A stretch of DNA of 64,000 nt from Pseudomonas putida (GTDB lineage: Bacteria; Pseudomonadota; Gammaproteobacteria; Pseudomonadales; Pseudomonadaceae). A model generated the notes under the pieces. That model did no database searches and was not told where the DNA came from. It saw only the letters and a list, made by a program, of their open reading frames with translations. Positions within the stretch are counted from its first letter, which is position 1. The number at the start of each line of letters is the position of its first letter. Below, piece by piece: positions 7,676 through 16,637 of this stretch. The translations under genes were made by a program, and so were the position numbers. The DNA lies in contig NZ_BSKJ01000003.1 in NCBI RefSeq assembly GCF_030159595.1, positions 310,001-374,000 on the forward strand, in the 5' to 3' direction.

Positions 7676-7839
7676 CGTATATGCGGATGACGCGCCCAGG
7701 CAGCTGGGCTAAGTCGGTAGTGGCGTTCAGTCAAACCCGTGCGGTCACTGATGGACAACGCGATGAGAGTCTGGGGTATGTGACCCAGCGATCCAGACCA
7801 GCAAGCCGGGAAAGCTCCGGCCCTCCGCACCCATTCAAG

Positions 7840-7865
7840 GGCTCGCCATTTCGGTGGGCCTTTTT
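7840..7865 (+). terminator. Rho-independent terminator
   Basis: GGCTCGCC and GGTGGGCC pair over 8 bp with two wobbles around a 5-base loop, followed by T5. I see no gene in 7676-7839. Confidence 0.6.
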
Positions 7866-7886
7866 CGTTTCTGGTAGGCGAAGCAC

Positions 7887-8075
7887 ATGAATGCTTTCCA
7901 CGAATATCGACGCCGCCACAAGTACCTCCTGTGCTTGATCGACGAGCTGCATGGCCAGCTCAGTCTCGCGGAGCCAGTTGAAGGGGCGCGTGTCAGACCT
8001 GCCCGCAAGATGTATTTGATCAAGCTTTTCAAGTACAAGCGCCGCGGCAAGGGCATCAGCCTTTTGCGCGCTTGA
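7887..8075 (+). CDS. Small basic hypothetical protein
   Basis: A 62-aa basic protein (MNAFHEYRRRHKYLLCLIDELHGQ...KLFKYKRRGKGISLLRA). It lies between two terminators at the start of the late region. The ribosome site is weak. The function is unknown. Confidence 0.4.
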   Translation: MNAFHEYRRRHKYLLCLIDELHGQLSLAEPVEGARVRPARKMYLIKLFKYKRRGKGISLLRA

Positions 8076-8087
8076 CCCTACACACCC

Positions 8088-8114
8088 AGCCCTGGCCTTC
8101 GCCGGGGCTTTTCG
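8088..8114 (+). terminator. Rho-independent terminator
   Basis: A 9-bp stem AGCCCTGGC / GCCGGGGCT with loop CTTC is followed by TTTT. It precedes the holin gene. Confidence 0.65.
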
Positions 8115-8200
8115 TTTTCGGCTCCACCACACCCATCGCTCCGAGCTGGGAGTGCTGTTGGGGCCGAACCTATTCCGCTCCCCAAAAGGGAGGAATCGAG

Positions 8201-8524
8201 ATGCCAAACATGCCCGAGAAGGATCCTGGCCTGTGGGCCGCTGTACTCACCTGGGTGCTGGCCCATCAGCCTCAGCTGTATGCCGCTGGCTTGTCAGTCG
8301 CGATCGCCGTCCTCCGGGTAGTGTATGGCGGCGGCACTCGGCGGCAGATGTTCTTGGAGGGCGCACTTTGCGGCCTCATTACCCTGGCCCTTGTGCCGCT
8401 GCTCGAATGGATGGGGCTGCCGCAGGGCATGGCCACCTTTGCTGGCGGCATGGTCGGCTTCATGGGTGTGGAGAAGCTTCGCGGCTACTCCGACCTGTTC
8501 CTGTCTCGAAAGGCTCAAGGCTGA
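8201..8524 (+). CDS. Lambda-type phage holin (holin 3 superfamily)
   Basis: A 107-aa membrane protein with three hydrophobic segments (VLTWVLAHQPQLYAAGLSVAI, GALCGLITLALVPLLEWMG, MATFAGGMVGFMGV) and a charged C-terminus. This is the pattern of the lambda phage holin family, which controls the timing of lysis by forming membrane holes. The ATG at 8201 follows GGGAGG. It lies about 20 kb from the endolysin, but this separation is common in Pseudomonas siphophages. Confidence 0.8.
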   Translation: MPNMPEKDPGLWAAVLTWVLAHQPQLYAAGLSVAIAVLRVVYGGGTRRQMFLEGALCGLITLALVPLLEWMGLPQGMATFAGGMVGFMGVEKLRGYSDLFLSRKAQG

Positions 8525-8862
8525 TGGCCAGGCTCAAGACGCTCGGCTCACGCATCAAGGAGAGCGCAGGGGCGCGGGTCAAGGTGGTCACACTTGGCAG
8601 CTGGCGGAGTGGCAGGACCAGCTCCCAGCGTGGCTACGACTACCGGTGGCAGAAGGCGCGAGAGCAGTACCTCCGTGAGAACCCGCTGTGCATCTACTGC
8701 GAGCGGAACGGCCGCACAACTGCGGCCAAGGTTGTCGACCACATCATTGCTCACCGTGGAGACACGGTTCTCTTCTGGGATCAGACCAACTGGCAAAGCC
8801 TCTGCAAGCCTTGCCACGATTCCGTCAAGCAAGCCGAGGAGGCGGCGGGGCTGGGAGGCTGA
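8524..8862 (+). CDS. HNH endonuclease (HK97 gp74-like)
   Basis: A 112-aa HNH protein: Cys56/Cys59 (NPLCIYC), DH at 72-73 (VVDHIIAH), Asn89 (DQTNWQSL) and CKPCH (94-98), giving the zinc-stabilised beta-beta-alpha metal site. Phage HNH proteins next to the terminase genes are needed for cos cleavage and packaging in HK97-like phages. It overlaps the holin stop by ATG at 8524. Confidence 0.88.
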   Translation: MARLKTLGSRIKESAGARVKVVTLGSWRSGRTSSQRGYDYRWQKAREQYLRENPLCIYCERNGRTTAAKVVDHIIAHRGDTVLFWDQTNWQSLCKPCHDSVKQAEEAAGLGG

Positions 8863-9019
8863 TACGTCAGCGGATCGCCGAAACCCAGTGCGACGACCTA
8901 GATGCACGACAGTGACGTGCTTCGAAAGGGGTAGGGGGGCAAAAGCTAGGGATTCTCATCTAGCTAGACCGCCACCGACCCCATGTAGACATTTTTCTCC
9001 CCCCTAAAGGTTTTTGTTA

Positions 9020-9520
9020 ATGGTGTTAACAGACAAACAGCGACAGTTTGTTGACGCTAAGGCCCGGGGCGCGTCAAACAAGGAAGCGGCGGAAGCCGCA
9101 GGCAGCAAGCCCTCGACGGCTGCTGCAGCCGGTTCTCGATGGTCCAAAGATCCGAAGATTGCCTCGGCAATCCTGGCTCGCCGGGCAGAGCTCAGTGTTA
9201 ACCCTGAGCCGAAAAAACGCAGAGGCAAAGCGAGTGTTGGTGAGCCTGCAGAGGACATTGCCGAGCTCAACGAAGCCGACGGCGAGTTCCTAAGCTGCCT
9301 GCCATCCACTGATGATCCGCTGGTCTGGTTGCTTGCGTTGATGAACGAGCCCCGGGCGAAAGTCTTCGACCGGCGCAACGCTGCGCAGACCGCTGTGCCC
9401 TATATCCACGGCAAGAAGGCTGAGGCGGGCAAGAAGGAGCAGAAGGCGGAGGCCGCGAAGGAGGCGAGCAAAGGCAAGTACTCTCAGAGCAAACCACCCC
9501 TCACTGTCGTCAAGAGGTGA
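9020..9520 (+). CDS. Terminase small subunit
   Basis: A 166-aa protein immediately before the large terminase. The N-terminus (LTDKQRQFVDAKARGASNKEAAEAAGSKPSTAAAAGSRW) is the helix-turn-helix DNA-recognition region typical of small terminases. The C-terminal third is Lys/Ala/Glu-rich. It recognises the packaging site and hands DNA to TerL. ATG 9020 was chosen because AAAGG precedes it; a TTG at 9014 is also in frame. The gap 8863-9019 probably contains the cos region. Confidence 0.85.
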   Translation: MVLTDKQRQFVDAKARGASNKEAAEAAGSKPSTAAAAGSRWSKDPKIASAILARRAELSVNPEPKKRRGKASVGEPAEDIAELNEADGEFLSCLPSTDDPLVWLLALMNEPRAKVFDRRNAAQTAVPYIHGKKAEAGKKEQKAEAAKEASKGKYSQSKPPLTVVKR

Positions 9521-9523
9521 CAC

Positions 9524-11203
9524 ATGCTTTGGACTACGGCCTGCCCAGACTGGTGGCGGCGCCTGGCTGCCAGCGAATCAATCATCCCTGAACCGCTTTT
9601 CCCCCAGGAAGCCGAAGAGAGTCTTGAGGTTTTCAAGGGGCTTCGCATTGTCGATGCCCCAGGCAGCCCAACCATTGAAAGCGCATGTGCTCCGTGGGTA
9701 CTGGCTTTCGCAGGGGCTGTGTTCGGCAGCTACAACAGCGAGACCGGTGAGCGCCTCATTCGGGAGTTCATGCTTTGCATCCCGAAGAAGAACAGCAAGT
9801 CGACCATCGCCGCCGCGATCATGCTGACGGCCCTGGTCCGAAATTGGCGCATGTCAGCCGAGTTCATCATCCTCGCCCCGACTAAAGAGATTGCCGACAA
9901 CGCCTTCGTGCCGGCGAAGGACATGGTCAACAACGACGATGAGCTGAAGGACCTGCTGCATGTGCAGCCCCATCTTCGGTTGATCACTCACCGTGAGACC
10001 GGCGCCACGCTGAAGGTGGTCGCCGCCGACAGTGACGTGGTGGGTGGCAAGAAGGCCGTTGGCGTGCTGATCGATGAGGCCTGGCTGTTCGGCAAAAACC
10101 CGAAAGCTGCTGACATGATTCGAGAGGCCACTGGCGGCCTGCTGTCCAGGCCTGAAGGCTTCGTCATCTGGCTGACCACGCAATCGAACGAGCCTCCGGC
10201 TGGAGTGTTCCGGTCGAAGCTGAACTATGCCCGCGGCGTGCGCGATGGTCGCATCAACGACAATCGCTTCTTGCCGATCATCTACGAATTCTCGAAGGAG
10301 ATGATCGACAGCGGTGCAGCCCGCAGGCCGGAGAACTTTCACCTGGTGAATCCCAACATGGGGTTCTCGGTGGATCGACCAACGCTTGAGCGGTTGTTCA
10401 TGCAGGCGGAGATCGACGGTGAAGCAGAGCTGCGTGGCTTTCTGGCTAAGCACCTGAACATTGAGATCGGCCTTGCCCTGATGTCCGACGCTTGGGTCGG
10501 TGCTGAGTTCTGGGAGCCCCAAGGCGCTACTTGGCTCAGTCTGGACGAAATACTGAAGCGGTGTGAGGTGATCGATGTTGGCGGTGACGGTGGAGGTCTT
10601 GACGATTTGCTTGGCCTAGCAGTCCTAGGGCGGGAGACGGGGTCGCGTAGGTGGTTCCACTGGGCTCATGCCTGGGCCCACCCTTCAGTGCTTGAACGGC
10701 GCAAGTCGGAAGCACCACGACTGAAAGACCTCGAGTCAGCTGGTGATCTGACCATCGTGAAAAGGATCGGCGACGACGTTGAGCAGTTCGCAGCCATCGT
10801 GGCACGCATCAATGAGACGGGCCTACTGGACAAGGTTGGGCTCGACCCGGCTGGCATCGGGTCTGTGCTGGACGCCTTGGCTGATGTCGGTGTCGAGGAA
10901 GACAAGATCGTCGGTATCTCACAGGGCTGGAAGCTCACTGGTGCAATCAAGACGACAGAGAGAAAACTGGCGGAAGGCACCCTATTGCATTGCGGTCAGC
11001 CGCTCATGGCCTGGTCATGCGGTAATGCCAAAGGCGTGCCGTCGGCTAACGCCTTCCTGATCAACAAACAGGCCTCGGGCACCGCCAAGATTGACCCATT
11101 GATGGCCACATTCAACGCCGTTTCACTGCTCAGCCTCAATCCAGAAGGTCGCGGGGGAATGGACAACTTCATGGCTGGTATTCGGGACCCACTGATCGCA
11201 TGA
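9524..11203 (+). CDS. Terminase large subunit
   Basis: A 559-aa packaging ATPase/nuclease of the Terminase_1 (HK97-like) family. A Walker A-type loop lies near residues 86-94 (PKKNSKST), and the Walker B is VGVLIDEAW with Asp184-Glu185. The C-terminal nuclease domain begins with acidic residues around DVGGDGGGLDD. It pumps DNA into the prohead and cuts concatemers. It follows TerS by 3 bp, and its stop overlaps the next small ORF. Confidence 0.93.
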   Translation: MLWTTACPDWWRRLAASESIIPEPLFPQEAEESLEVFKGLRIVDAPGSPTIESACAPWVLAFAGAVFGSYNSETGERLIREFMLCIPKKNSKSTIAAAIMLTALVRNWRMSAEFIILAPTKEIADNAFVPAKDMVNNDDELKDLLHVQPHLRLITHRETGATLKVVAADSDVVGGKKAVGVLIDEAWLFGKNPKAADMIREATGGLLSRPEGFVIWLTTQSNEPPAGVFRSKLNYARGVRDGRINDNRFLPIIYEFSKEMIDSGAARRPENFHLVNPNMGFSVDRPTLERLFMQAEIDGEAELRGFLAKHLNIEIGLALMSDAWVGAEFWEPQGATWLSLDEILKRCEVIDVGGDGGGLDDLLGLAVLGRETGSRRWFHWAHAWAHPSVLERRKSEAPRLKDLESAGDLTIVKRIGDDVEQFAAIVARINETGLLDKVGLDPAGIGSVLDALADVGVEEDKIVGISQGWKLTGAIKTTERKLAEGTLLHCGQPLMAWSCGNAKGVPSANAFLINKQASGTAKIDPLMATFNAVSLLSLNPEGRGGMDNFMAGIRDPLIA

Positions 11204-11361
11204 ACGCATTCCATATTTTCATCGGCTGCGCAGTGGTCGCTTTCTGCCTTGCATGCGGCGGGGTCTGGCTGTTGGCTGGTACCGGGTGGGCTTTGCTGGC
11301 GGGATCACTGAGCTTCTTCTGCATCGCCGGCTTCATCCGCAGAGGGCTTGTCAGTGATTAA
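11200..11361 (+). CDS. Small two-TM membrane protein
   Basis: A 53-aa ORF overlapping the TerL stop (ATGA at 11200). It is almost entirely hydrophobic: FIGCAVVAFCLACGGVWLLAG, then WALLAGSLSFFCIAGFI, ending in a basic RRG tail. Tiny membrane proteins at this position are frequent in HK97-type phages, but their function is not known to me. Confidence 0.6.
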   Translation: MNAFHIFIGCAVVAFCLACGGVWLLAGTGWALLAGSLSFFCIAGFIRRGLVSD

Positions 11362-12652
11362 AACCCTATCCCAGGCATTAGGCGCTGCTGCTACCAAGCC
11401 CTCAGCCAGTATGAGTGAATGGCTGGGCAAGACTATCAAGCTTTCGGATGGAGGTTTCTGGAGTGCCTTTAACGGCGCCCAGTCCAGTAGTGGTAAGTCA
11501 GTCAGCGTCGACAAGGCCATGCGCTTGTCCACCGTGTGGGCATGTGTCCGCATCATCTCGACCTCGGTAGCCGGTTTGCCGTTGAGCATCTACCGGCGGA
11601 TGCCCGATGGTAGCCGAGAGAGTGCCCGCGATTTCCCGCTCTACGATGTGGTGCACAACAGCCCCAACGAAGACATGGCTGCCTTCCATTTCTGGCAGGC
11701 AGTCGTCGCCTCGATGCTGCTGTGGGGTAACGCCTACTGCGAGATCCATCGCTCTGCCGGGCGCGTCATCGCCCTGGACTTCCTGATGCCGTCGAGAGTC
11801 GACCTTGAGTTCGACGACGATGGACGACTCAGGTATTTCTTTAGGCCCCGAAAGGGAGCCCGCCGAGAGATCCAGCGGCAGGACATGCTGCACATCCCAG
11901 CCTTCACCCTGGATGGGCGAGTCGGCCTTTCTGCTATTCGGTACGGCGCAGATGTGTTCGGTTCTGCGATGTCTGCAGACGATGCCGCCAACAGTACGTT
12001 CCGCAACGGCATGATGCCCACAGTCGCGTTTTCGGTCGACAAGACGCTAAACCCCGCTCAGCGCGTCGAGTTTCGTGAGTACGTGAAGACGATCTCCGGG
12101 GCGTTGAATGCCGGCAAGAGCCCTGTGCTTGAGCAAGGTGTGAAGCCTGAAATGATCGGTATCAACCCTGCTGATGCGCAGCTGCTGGAGTCGAGAGGGC
12201 ACAGCATCGAGGAAATCTGCCGCTGGTTCGGCGTCCCACCTTGGATGGTGATGAAGACCGACAAGGGCAGCAACTGGGGCACCGGCCTGGAGCAGCAGCA
12301 GATTGCGTTTCTCACGTACTGCATCATGTCCTTCACGGCGCCGATCGAGCAGTGCGTGAACAAGTGGTGCATGACGGCGGTTGACCGGATCAAGTTTTAC
12401 GCCGAGTACTCACTTGAAGCGTTCCTGCGTGCGGACAGCGCCGGTCGGGCGGCCTATCTCAGCACGATGGGGCAGAACGGCTACATGACCCGAAACGAGG
12501 GTCGGCGGAAAGAAAACCTTCCGAGCATGCCGGGTGGCGATGTACTGACCGTGCAATCCAACCTGGTGCCACTTGACCAGCTGGGCAAGCAAAACGATAG
12601 CCAGGCCGCAAGGGCCGCTCTGATGAACTGGCTCCAACAGCCGGAAAAGTAA
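11354..12652 (+). CDS. Portal protein (HK97 family)
   Basis: A 432-aa portal of the HK97 family: SVDKAMRLSTVWACVRIISTSVAGLPLSIYRR, then QAVVASMLLWGNAYCEI, AANSTFRNGMMP and EEICRWFGVPPWMV are hallmark segments. It forms the dodecameric ring through which DNA enters the capsid. I place the start at GTG 11354 because AGAGGG sits 7 bases before it. The alternative TTG 11348 would leave no spacing. Confidence 0.93.
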   Translation: MIKTLSQALGAAATKPSASMSEWLGKTIKLSDGGFWSAFNGAQSSSGKSVSVDKAMRLSTVWACVRIISTSVAGLPLSIYRRMPDGSRESARDFPLYDVVHNSPNEDMAAFHFWQAVVASMLLWGNAYCEIHRSAGRVIALDFLMPSRVDLEFDDDGRLRYFFRPRKGARREIQRQDMLHIPAFTLDGRVGLSAIRYGADVFGSAMSADDAANSTFRNGMMPTVAFSVDKTLNPAQRVEFREYVKTISGALNAGKSPVLEQGVKPEMIGINPADAQLLESRGHSIEEICRWFGVPPWMVMKTDKGSNWGTGLEQQQIAFLTYCIMSFTAPIEQCVNKWCMTAVDRIKFYAEYSLEAFLRADSAGRAAYLSTMGQNGYMTRNEGRRKENLPSMPGGDVLTVQSNLVPLDQLGKQNDSQAARAALMNWLQQPEK

Positions 12653-12668
12653 ATCACGGGAGTAATCC

Positions 12669-13526
12669 ATGAAGCACAAGATCCAGTCTCGCGGCCTGCG
12701 CAGCGAGATGAGCCCGCGCGCGCTCGACAAATGGAATCCCGCGATCCAGGCGGCCGTTGAAAACACCTCGGACACCATCACGGTGTACGGGGTGATTGGT
12801 GAAGACTGGTACGGCGAGGGCGTCACGCTGAAACGAATCGATGCCGCTCTGCGGGCCATCGGTGAGCGAGATGTGACCGTCTACATCAACTCGCCAGGCG
12901 GCGACATGTTCGAAGGCATTGCCATTTACAACCGACTGCAAGAGCACAGCCATCAGGTCACCACCAAGGTGCTCGGCATGGCGGCCAGCGCTGCTTCGAT
13001 TGTTTTCCTCGCTGGGACGAAGCGAGAGGTGGCCACCAGCGCCTTCCTCATGATCCACAACTGCTGGACTTGGCTCGCCGGCAATCGCAACTACCTCCGC
13101 GACATTGCCAACGACATGGAGGAGTTCGATGCGGCGATGGCTGACCTCTATGCCGAGACCAGCGGGCAGTCGACTGAAGACATGGCCGAGCTGATGGACG
13201 ACGAGACTTACATCCGCGGCAAGCGTGCCGTAGAGCTTGGTCTGGCCACTGGGCTGTTGTCGTCCACTGAGGTTACCGAGCGCGAAACCGAAGACTCCGC
13301 CCAGGCCAATGCGCTCAAGGCCATGGATGTAGCCCTGGCCAAGGGCGGCATGACTCGCTCCGAGCGCCGCGAGTTGTTCGCCAATTTCAAGTCCGGCATG
13401 CCTCGCGCTGCCGGCGGGGGCACGCATAACGCTGCCCCGTCCGATAAGCCCAGCGCTTTCGCGCCAGACCTCTCCGCCTCTCTGAGCGCGGCAACCAATC
13501 TCCTCAATTCTTTGGATGGAAAATGA
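12669..13526 (+). CDS. Prohead maturation protease, ClpP-type
   Basis: A 285-aa serine protease of the ClpP/S14 type used by many HK97-like phages. Oxyanion strand SPGGD (75-79), nucleophile Ser107 in GMAASAAS and His130 in LMIHNC are in the expected order. It would remove the delta scaffold domain from the capsid protein encoded next. The C-terminal about 60 residues look disordered. It overlaps the capsid ATG. Confidence 0.92.
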   Translation: MKHKIQSRGLRSEMSPRALDKWNPAIQAAVENTSDTITVYGVIGEDWYGEGVTLKRIDAALRAIGERDVTVYINSPGGDMFEGIAIYNRLQEHSHQVTTKVLGMAASAASIVFLAGTKREVATSAFLMIHNCWTWLAGNRNYLRDIANDMEEFDAAMADLYAETSGQSTEDMAELMDDETYIRGKRAVELGLATGLLSSTEVTERETEDSAQANALKAMDVALAKGGMTRSERRELFANFKSGMPRAAGGGTHNAAPSDKPSAFAPDLSASLSAATNLLNSLDGK

Positions 13527-14710
13527 CCATGAGCTACGAAGCCCAAGTCGAAGAACTCAACAAAAACCTGAAGGCTATTGGCGACAAGATCAAAGCCCAA
13601 GGCGAGGCGGCCGAGAAACAGATCAAGGCCTCCGGCGAGATGAACGCCGAAACCCGCGCCAAGGTCGACGAGCTGCTGACCAAGCAGGGCGAGCTGAACG
13701 CCCGCCTCGGCGAGGCCGAGCAGAAGCTGGTGAACGCAAGCCGGGATCGCAACCATCAGGAGGAACCGCAGAAATCGGTAGGTGCCCTCGTGATCGAAAG
13801 CGAGGAAATGAAGGACATGAACTCGTCCTTCCGCGGCTCTCGTCGTGTCTCCGTGCCGCGCGCGGCGATCACCACCGCAACCGGCGGTGACCTGGTGCAG
13901 ACTCAGCGCTTGCCGGGGATCATTGCCCCGCCTCAACGCCGACTGACCGTACGCGACCTGGTTGCACCGGGCACCACCGAATCGAACTCCATCGAGTACG
14001 TGCGTGAAACCGGCTTCACCAACAACGCCCGTACTGTGGCGGAGACCACGGCCAAGCCGTATTCCGACCTGACGTTCGGCCTGACCACTGCGAACGTGCG
14101 GACCATCGCCCACTTGTTCAAAGCCAGCCGCCAGATGCTGGACGATGCCAAGGCACTCCAGAGCTATATCGACGGTCGTGCACGCTATGGCCTCAACATG
14201 GCGGAAGAAGCTCAGCTGCTTTATGGCAATGGCACCGGCGTGAACCTGCAAGGCCTTATGACCGTTGCTCAACTGTACGCCGCCCCGGCTGGCGTAGCCG
14301 TAGTGGGCGAGCAGCGCATTGACCGCCTGCGCCTGGCGCTGCTGCAGGCCGAACTGGCCGAATTCCCATCCGACGGCATCGTGCTCAACCCGATCGACTG
14401 GGCCGCTATTGAGCTGACCAAGGACGGAGAAGGCCGCTACATCATCGGCCAGCCTCAGGAAGGCACCAGCGCGAAGCTCTGGAATCGCCCTGTGGTTTCT
14501 ACCCAGGCCATGACACAGAACGACTTCCTCGTCGGTGCGTTCAAGCTTGGCGCCCAGATCTTCGACCGCATGGAAATCGAAGTGCTGATCTCGACCGAGA
14601 ACAGTGATGACTTCGAGAAAAATATGGCAACGATTCGTGCTGAAGAGCGCCTGGCCTTCGCCATCTACCGCGATGAAGCGTTCGTTACTGGTCCGCTGAT
14701 CACTCCTTAA
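13523..14710 (+). CDS. Major capsid protein (HK97 gp5 family)
   Basis: A 395-aa HK97-fold capsid protein. Residues 1-100 are a charged coiled-coil scaffold (delta domain), followed by the mature domain beginning near MKDMNSSFRGSRR. The family motifs ITTATGGDLVQTQRLPGI, RDLVAPGTTESNSIEYVRE and FDRMEIEVLISTENSDDFEKN are present. The upstream ClpP-type protease should cleave the scaffold. It starts at 13523, overlapping the protease stop; ATG 13529 is an alternative. Confidence 0.93.
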   Translation: MTMSYEAQVEELNKNLKAIGDKIKAQGEAAEKQIKASGEMNAETRAKVDELLTKQGELNARLGEAEQKLVNASRDRNHQEEPQKSVGALVIESEEMKDMNSSFRGSRRVSVPRAAITTATGGDLVQTQRLPGIIAPPQRRLTVRDLVAPGTTESNSIEYVRETGFTNNARTVAETTAKPYSDLTFGLTTANVRTIAHLFKASRQMLDDAKALQSYIDGRARYGLNMAEEAQLLYGNGTGVNLQGLMTVAQLYAAPAGVAVVGEQRIDRLRLALLQAELAEFPSDGIVLNPIDWAAIELTKDGEGRYIIGQPQEGTSAKLWNRPVVSTQAMTQNDFLVGAFKLGAQIFDRMEIEVLISTENSDDFEKNMATIRAEERLAFAIYRDEAFVTGPLITP

Positions 14711-14757
14711 TTCCTTGCGCTGGGGCGTCAGGAATGGCGCCCTACAGGAGTATTCCC

Positions 14758-15285
14758 ATGGCACGTAAACAGGAAAAACCAGAGTCCACGGTTGAGCCGA
14801 AGGATACTGCCTCGACCACTGAATCGAGCGGCAGCCAGCCTCAAGATGGAGCATTGTCCCTTTCGCCTGGTGAAGTCGCCTCGCCAAATCCTGGCGAGGC
14901 GGGCGCCTCCGCAGCTGACTCAGGCTTGGGCGCAGAGCAGACACCGCCAGAAGCACCGGAAGAGTCGGGGGCCGGATCTGGCGTCGCTGCAGGCGACCTG
15001 GGCGCCAGTGCCGGAGCTGCTGCTACGGAAGCGGGGCCATCGGTCGGTGAAGGCCAGGGCGGGCCGACGGTGATCGAGGCTGGCGACGATACCGACCAGC
15101 CAGCTGCAGAGGATCTGGTTGCAGCTAACCCAAATCCAGTGACTCTTCAGATTTACCCGATGCGGTCCTACATGGATGAGGGCGAGCTGCGCCGCCGGGG
15201 CGGTCCGGCCTATGTGGTGCCACGCAGGCACGCAGAGGAGCTTGTGCGGCGAAAGTTGGCATCGCTCGAACCGCTGAAGGAGTGA
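14758..15285 (+). CDS. Low-complexity head-region protein
   Basis: A 175-aa protein whose first about 120 residues are rich in Ala, Gly, Ser, Pro and Glu and probably disordered. The C-terminal 50 residues (LQIYPMRSYMDEGELRRRGGPAYVVPRRHAEELVRRKLA) look folded. It lies between capsid and connector genes. It may be a head decoration or head-tail protein, but I cannot name it. CAGGAG precedes the ATG. Confidence 0.65.
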   Translation: MARKQEKPESTVEPKDTASTTESSGSQPQDGALSLSPGEVASPNPGEAGASAADSGLGAEQTPPEAPEESGAGSGVAAGDLGASAGAAATEAGPSVGEGQGGPTVIEAGDDTDQPAAEDLVAANPNPVTLQIYPMRSYMDEGELRRRGGPAYVVPRRHAEELVRRKLASLEPLKE

Positions 15286-15289
15286 AGAC

Positions 15290-15631
15290 ATGCCGGTGAT
15301 CAGTTTGACCACTGCCCGTCATCACCTGCGAGACCCTGACGATGATGACGAGTACCTGGAGCTTCTGATCGAGGCAGCAGAGGGGCAGGCCATGGACTAT
15401 CTGAACCGCCACTTTTACGTCGACCAGCAGGCGCTGGATGAGGCAGTCGCCACCGGGGATGCTGGCGAGTCTCCCATGGTCTGCAACAAGCAGATCAAGG
15501 CAGCCTGTTTGCTGATCCTCGGCCACCTTTATGCCAACCGTGAGGACGTTGTGACCGGGACCATCGCCACTGAAATTCCGAGAGGATCGGTGGCACTCCT
15601 GATTCCACATCGGATTGGGTGGGGGGTATGA
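15290..15631 (+). CDS. Head-tail connector (HK97 gp6-like)
   Basis: A 113-aa helical adaptor (VISLTTARHHLRD...EYLELLIEAAEGQAMDYLNR...QIKAACLLILGHLYANRE), the family signature of gp6-like adaptors that dock onto the portal ring. The start at 15290 is 4 bp after the preceding stop. It overlaps the next gene by ATGA. Confidence 0.85.
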   Translation: MPVISLTTARHHLRDPDDDDEYLELLIEAAEGQAMDYLNRHFYVDQQALDEAVATGDAGESPMVCNKQIKAACLLILGHLYANREDVVTGTIATEIPRGSVALLIPHRIGWGV

Positions 15632-15954
15632 GGGCCGGACCGCTGCGTCATCTGTTCAAGGTGTCCTTCCCTCAGGAGGAACGCAACAAATCAGGGGGCG
15701 CCACGGTGACGTGGCTGCCAGCAGTACGCCCTGACATGTGGGGCGAACTCCGAACTCCCACCGGTCGAGTCGCGCCGATTGCTGAAAAGCTGCAGGCCGT
15801 CGTCACTGCCGAGATCATTGCCCGACCCCGGGCCGATATTGTGGCTGGCTGGCGTGTTACTCGGCGCGGGGTCACCTACAAGGTAGAAGCGGTTCTGCCT
15901 GATAACGAAAACACGCTGATGAGACTTCTGTGCTCATCCGTCCCAAATCCATGA
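15628..15954 (+). CDS. Head-tail adaptor / joining protein
   Basis: A 108-aa protein resembling the phage head-tail joining family (SPP1 gp16-like): MRAGPLRHLFKV...DMWGELRTPTGRV...AEIIARPRADIVAGWRVTRRGVTYKVEAVLPD. It would form the stopper ring under the connector. The ATG at 15628 overlaps the gp6-like stop. Confidence 0.8.
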   Translation: MRAGPLRHLFKVSFPQEERNKSGGATVTWLPAVRPDMWGELRTPTGRVAPIAEKLQAVVTAEIIARPRADIVAGWRVTRRGVTYKVEAVLPDNENTLMRLLCSSVPNP

Positions 15955-15962
15955 GGTGGAAC

Positions 15963-16133
15963 ATGAAAATCCGAGCATTGGGCCCGTTGACGGGCGCATC
16001 TGGTGAGCGCGAGAAGGGCGAAGAGTTCGAAGTGACCAAGGAGCAGGGCGAGGGCCTGATTGCCCGCGGTTACGCCGAAGCCGTCACCGACAAGGCTGCG
16101 AAGCCCGCGAAGGCTGATCCGGCCAAGGAGTAG
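15963..16133 (+). CDS. Small conserved phage protein
   Basis: A 56-aa protein (MKIRALGPLTGASGEREKGEEFEVTKEQG...LIARGYAEAV, then an Ala/Lys/Pro tail). Similar small proteins, annotated DUF7210-like in my memory, occur at this position in HK97-type gene orders. GAGGTGG precedes the ATG. The function is unknown. Confidence 0.6.
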   Translation: MKIRALGPLTGASGEREKGEEFEVTKEQGEGLIARGYAEAVTDKAAKPAKADPAKE

Positions 16134-16136
16134 GGT

Positions 16137-16637
16137 ATGGCCCGCCGGTCGAGCATTCGCGGCGATATCCGGCTGCGCCGGACGCTTCGCAACATTCACA
16201 AGACGATGGATAACGAGTTGCAGCCCGCGATGCTGGAGGCCGCGAACCGCATCCTCGAAACCCAGCGAGAGTTGATGCCCAAGGACACCGGAGCGGCCGC
16301 TGCAGCGCTCAGGGTTTACGTTTCGCCCAGCGGTTTAGATGCCCAGATCGGCATTCGTGGCAAGCGCGACAACCGGCGGTTCTTTTACCTGCGCTTCATC
16401 GAGTACGGCACCAAGGGCTATACCGGCGGCAAGCGGGCCGGTGATCGCAACCGGCGTGTCACCAACAAAAGCGACGGCACCCACTTCTTCGGCAAGTTCC
16501 CGGATATCCCGGCCAGGCCGGCCCATCCATGGCTGCGTCCATCTATCCAGGTCAACCGGGAGTATGTCATGGCTGACATCGAGGCCGCCGTGAGCCGCAC
16601 GCTGCGCAAGGCAAGCCAGGGGGTAGGCAATGGCTGA
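16137..16637 (+). CDS. HK97 gp10-like tail completion protein
   Basis: A 166-aa protein of the gp10 family: helix LEAANRILETQRELMPKDTG, strand YLRFIEYGTKGYTGGKRAGDRN and the C-terminal RPAHPWLRPSIQVNRE motif are characteristic. It terminates or attaches the tail at the head-proximal end. It overlaps the next gene by 8 bp. Confidence 0.85.
   Translation: MARRSSIRGDIRLRRTLRNIHKTMDNELQPAMLEAANRILETQRELMPKDTGAAAAALRVYVSPSGLDAQIGIRGKRDNRRFFYLRFIEYGTKGYTGGKRAGDRNRRVTNKSDGTHFFGKFPDIPARPAHPWLRPSIQVNREYVMADIEAAVSRTLRKASQGVGNG

Noticed and set aside
7676..7839. Possible tRNA or other structural RNA in a gene-free stretch of the late leader
   Set aside because: I could not fold a cloverleaf or find a TPsiC-like arm; only the terminator at 7840 is convincing.
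13208..14956. A 582-codon minus-strand frame across protease and capsid genes
   Set aside because: It spans two genes with strong family signatures on the plus strand; its translation shows no recognisable protein.
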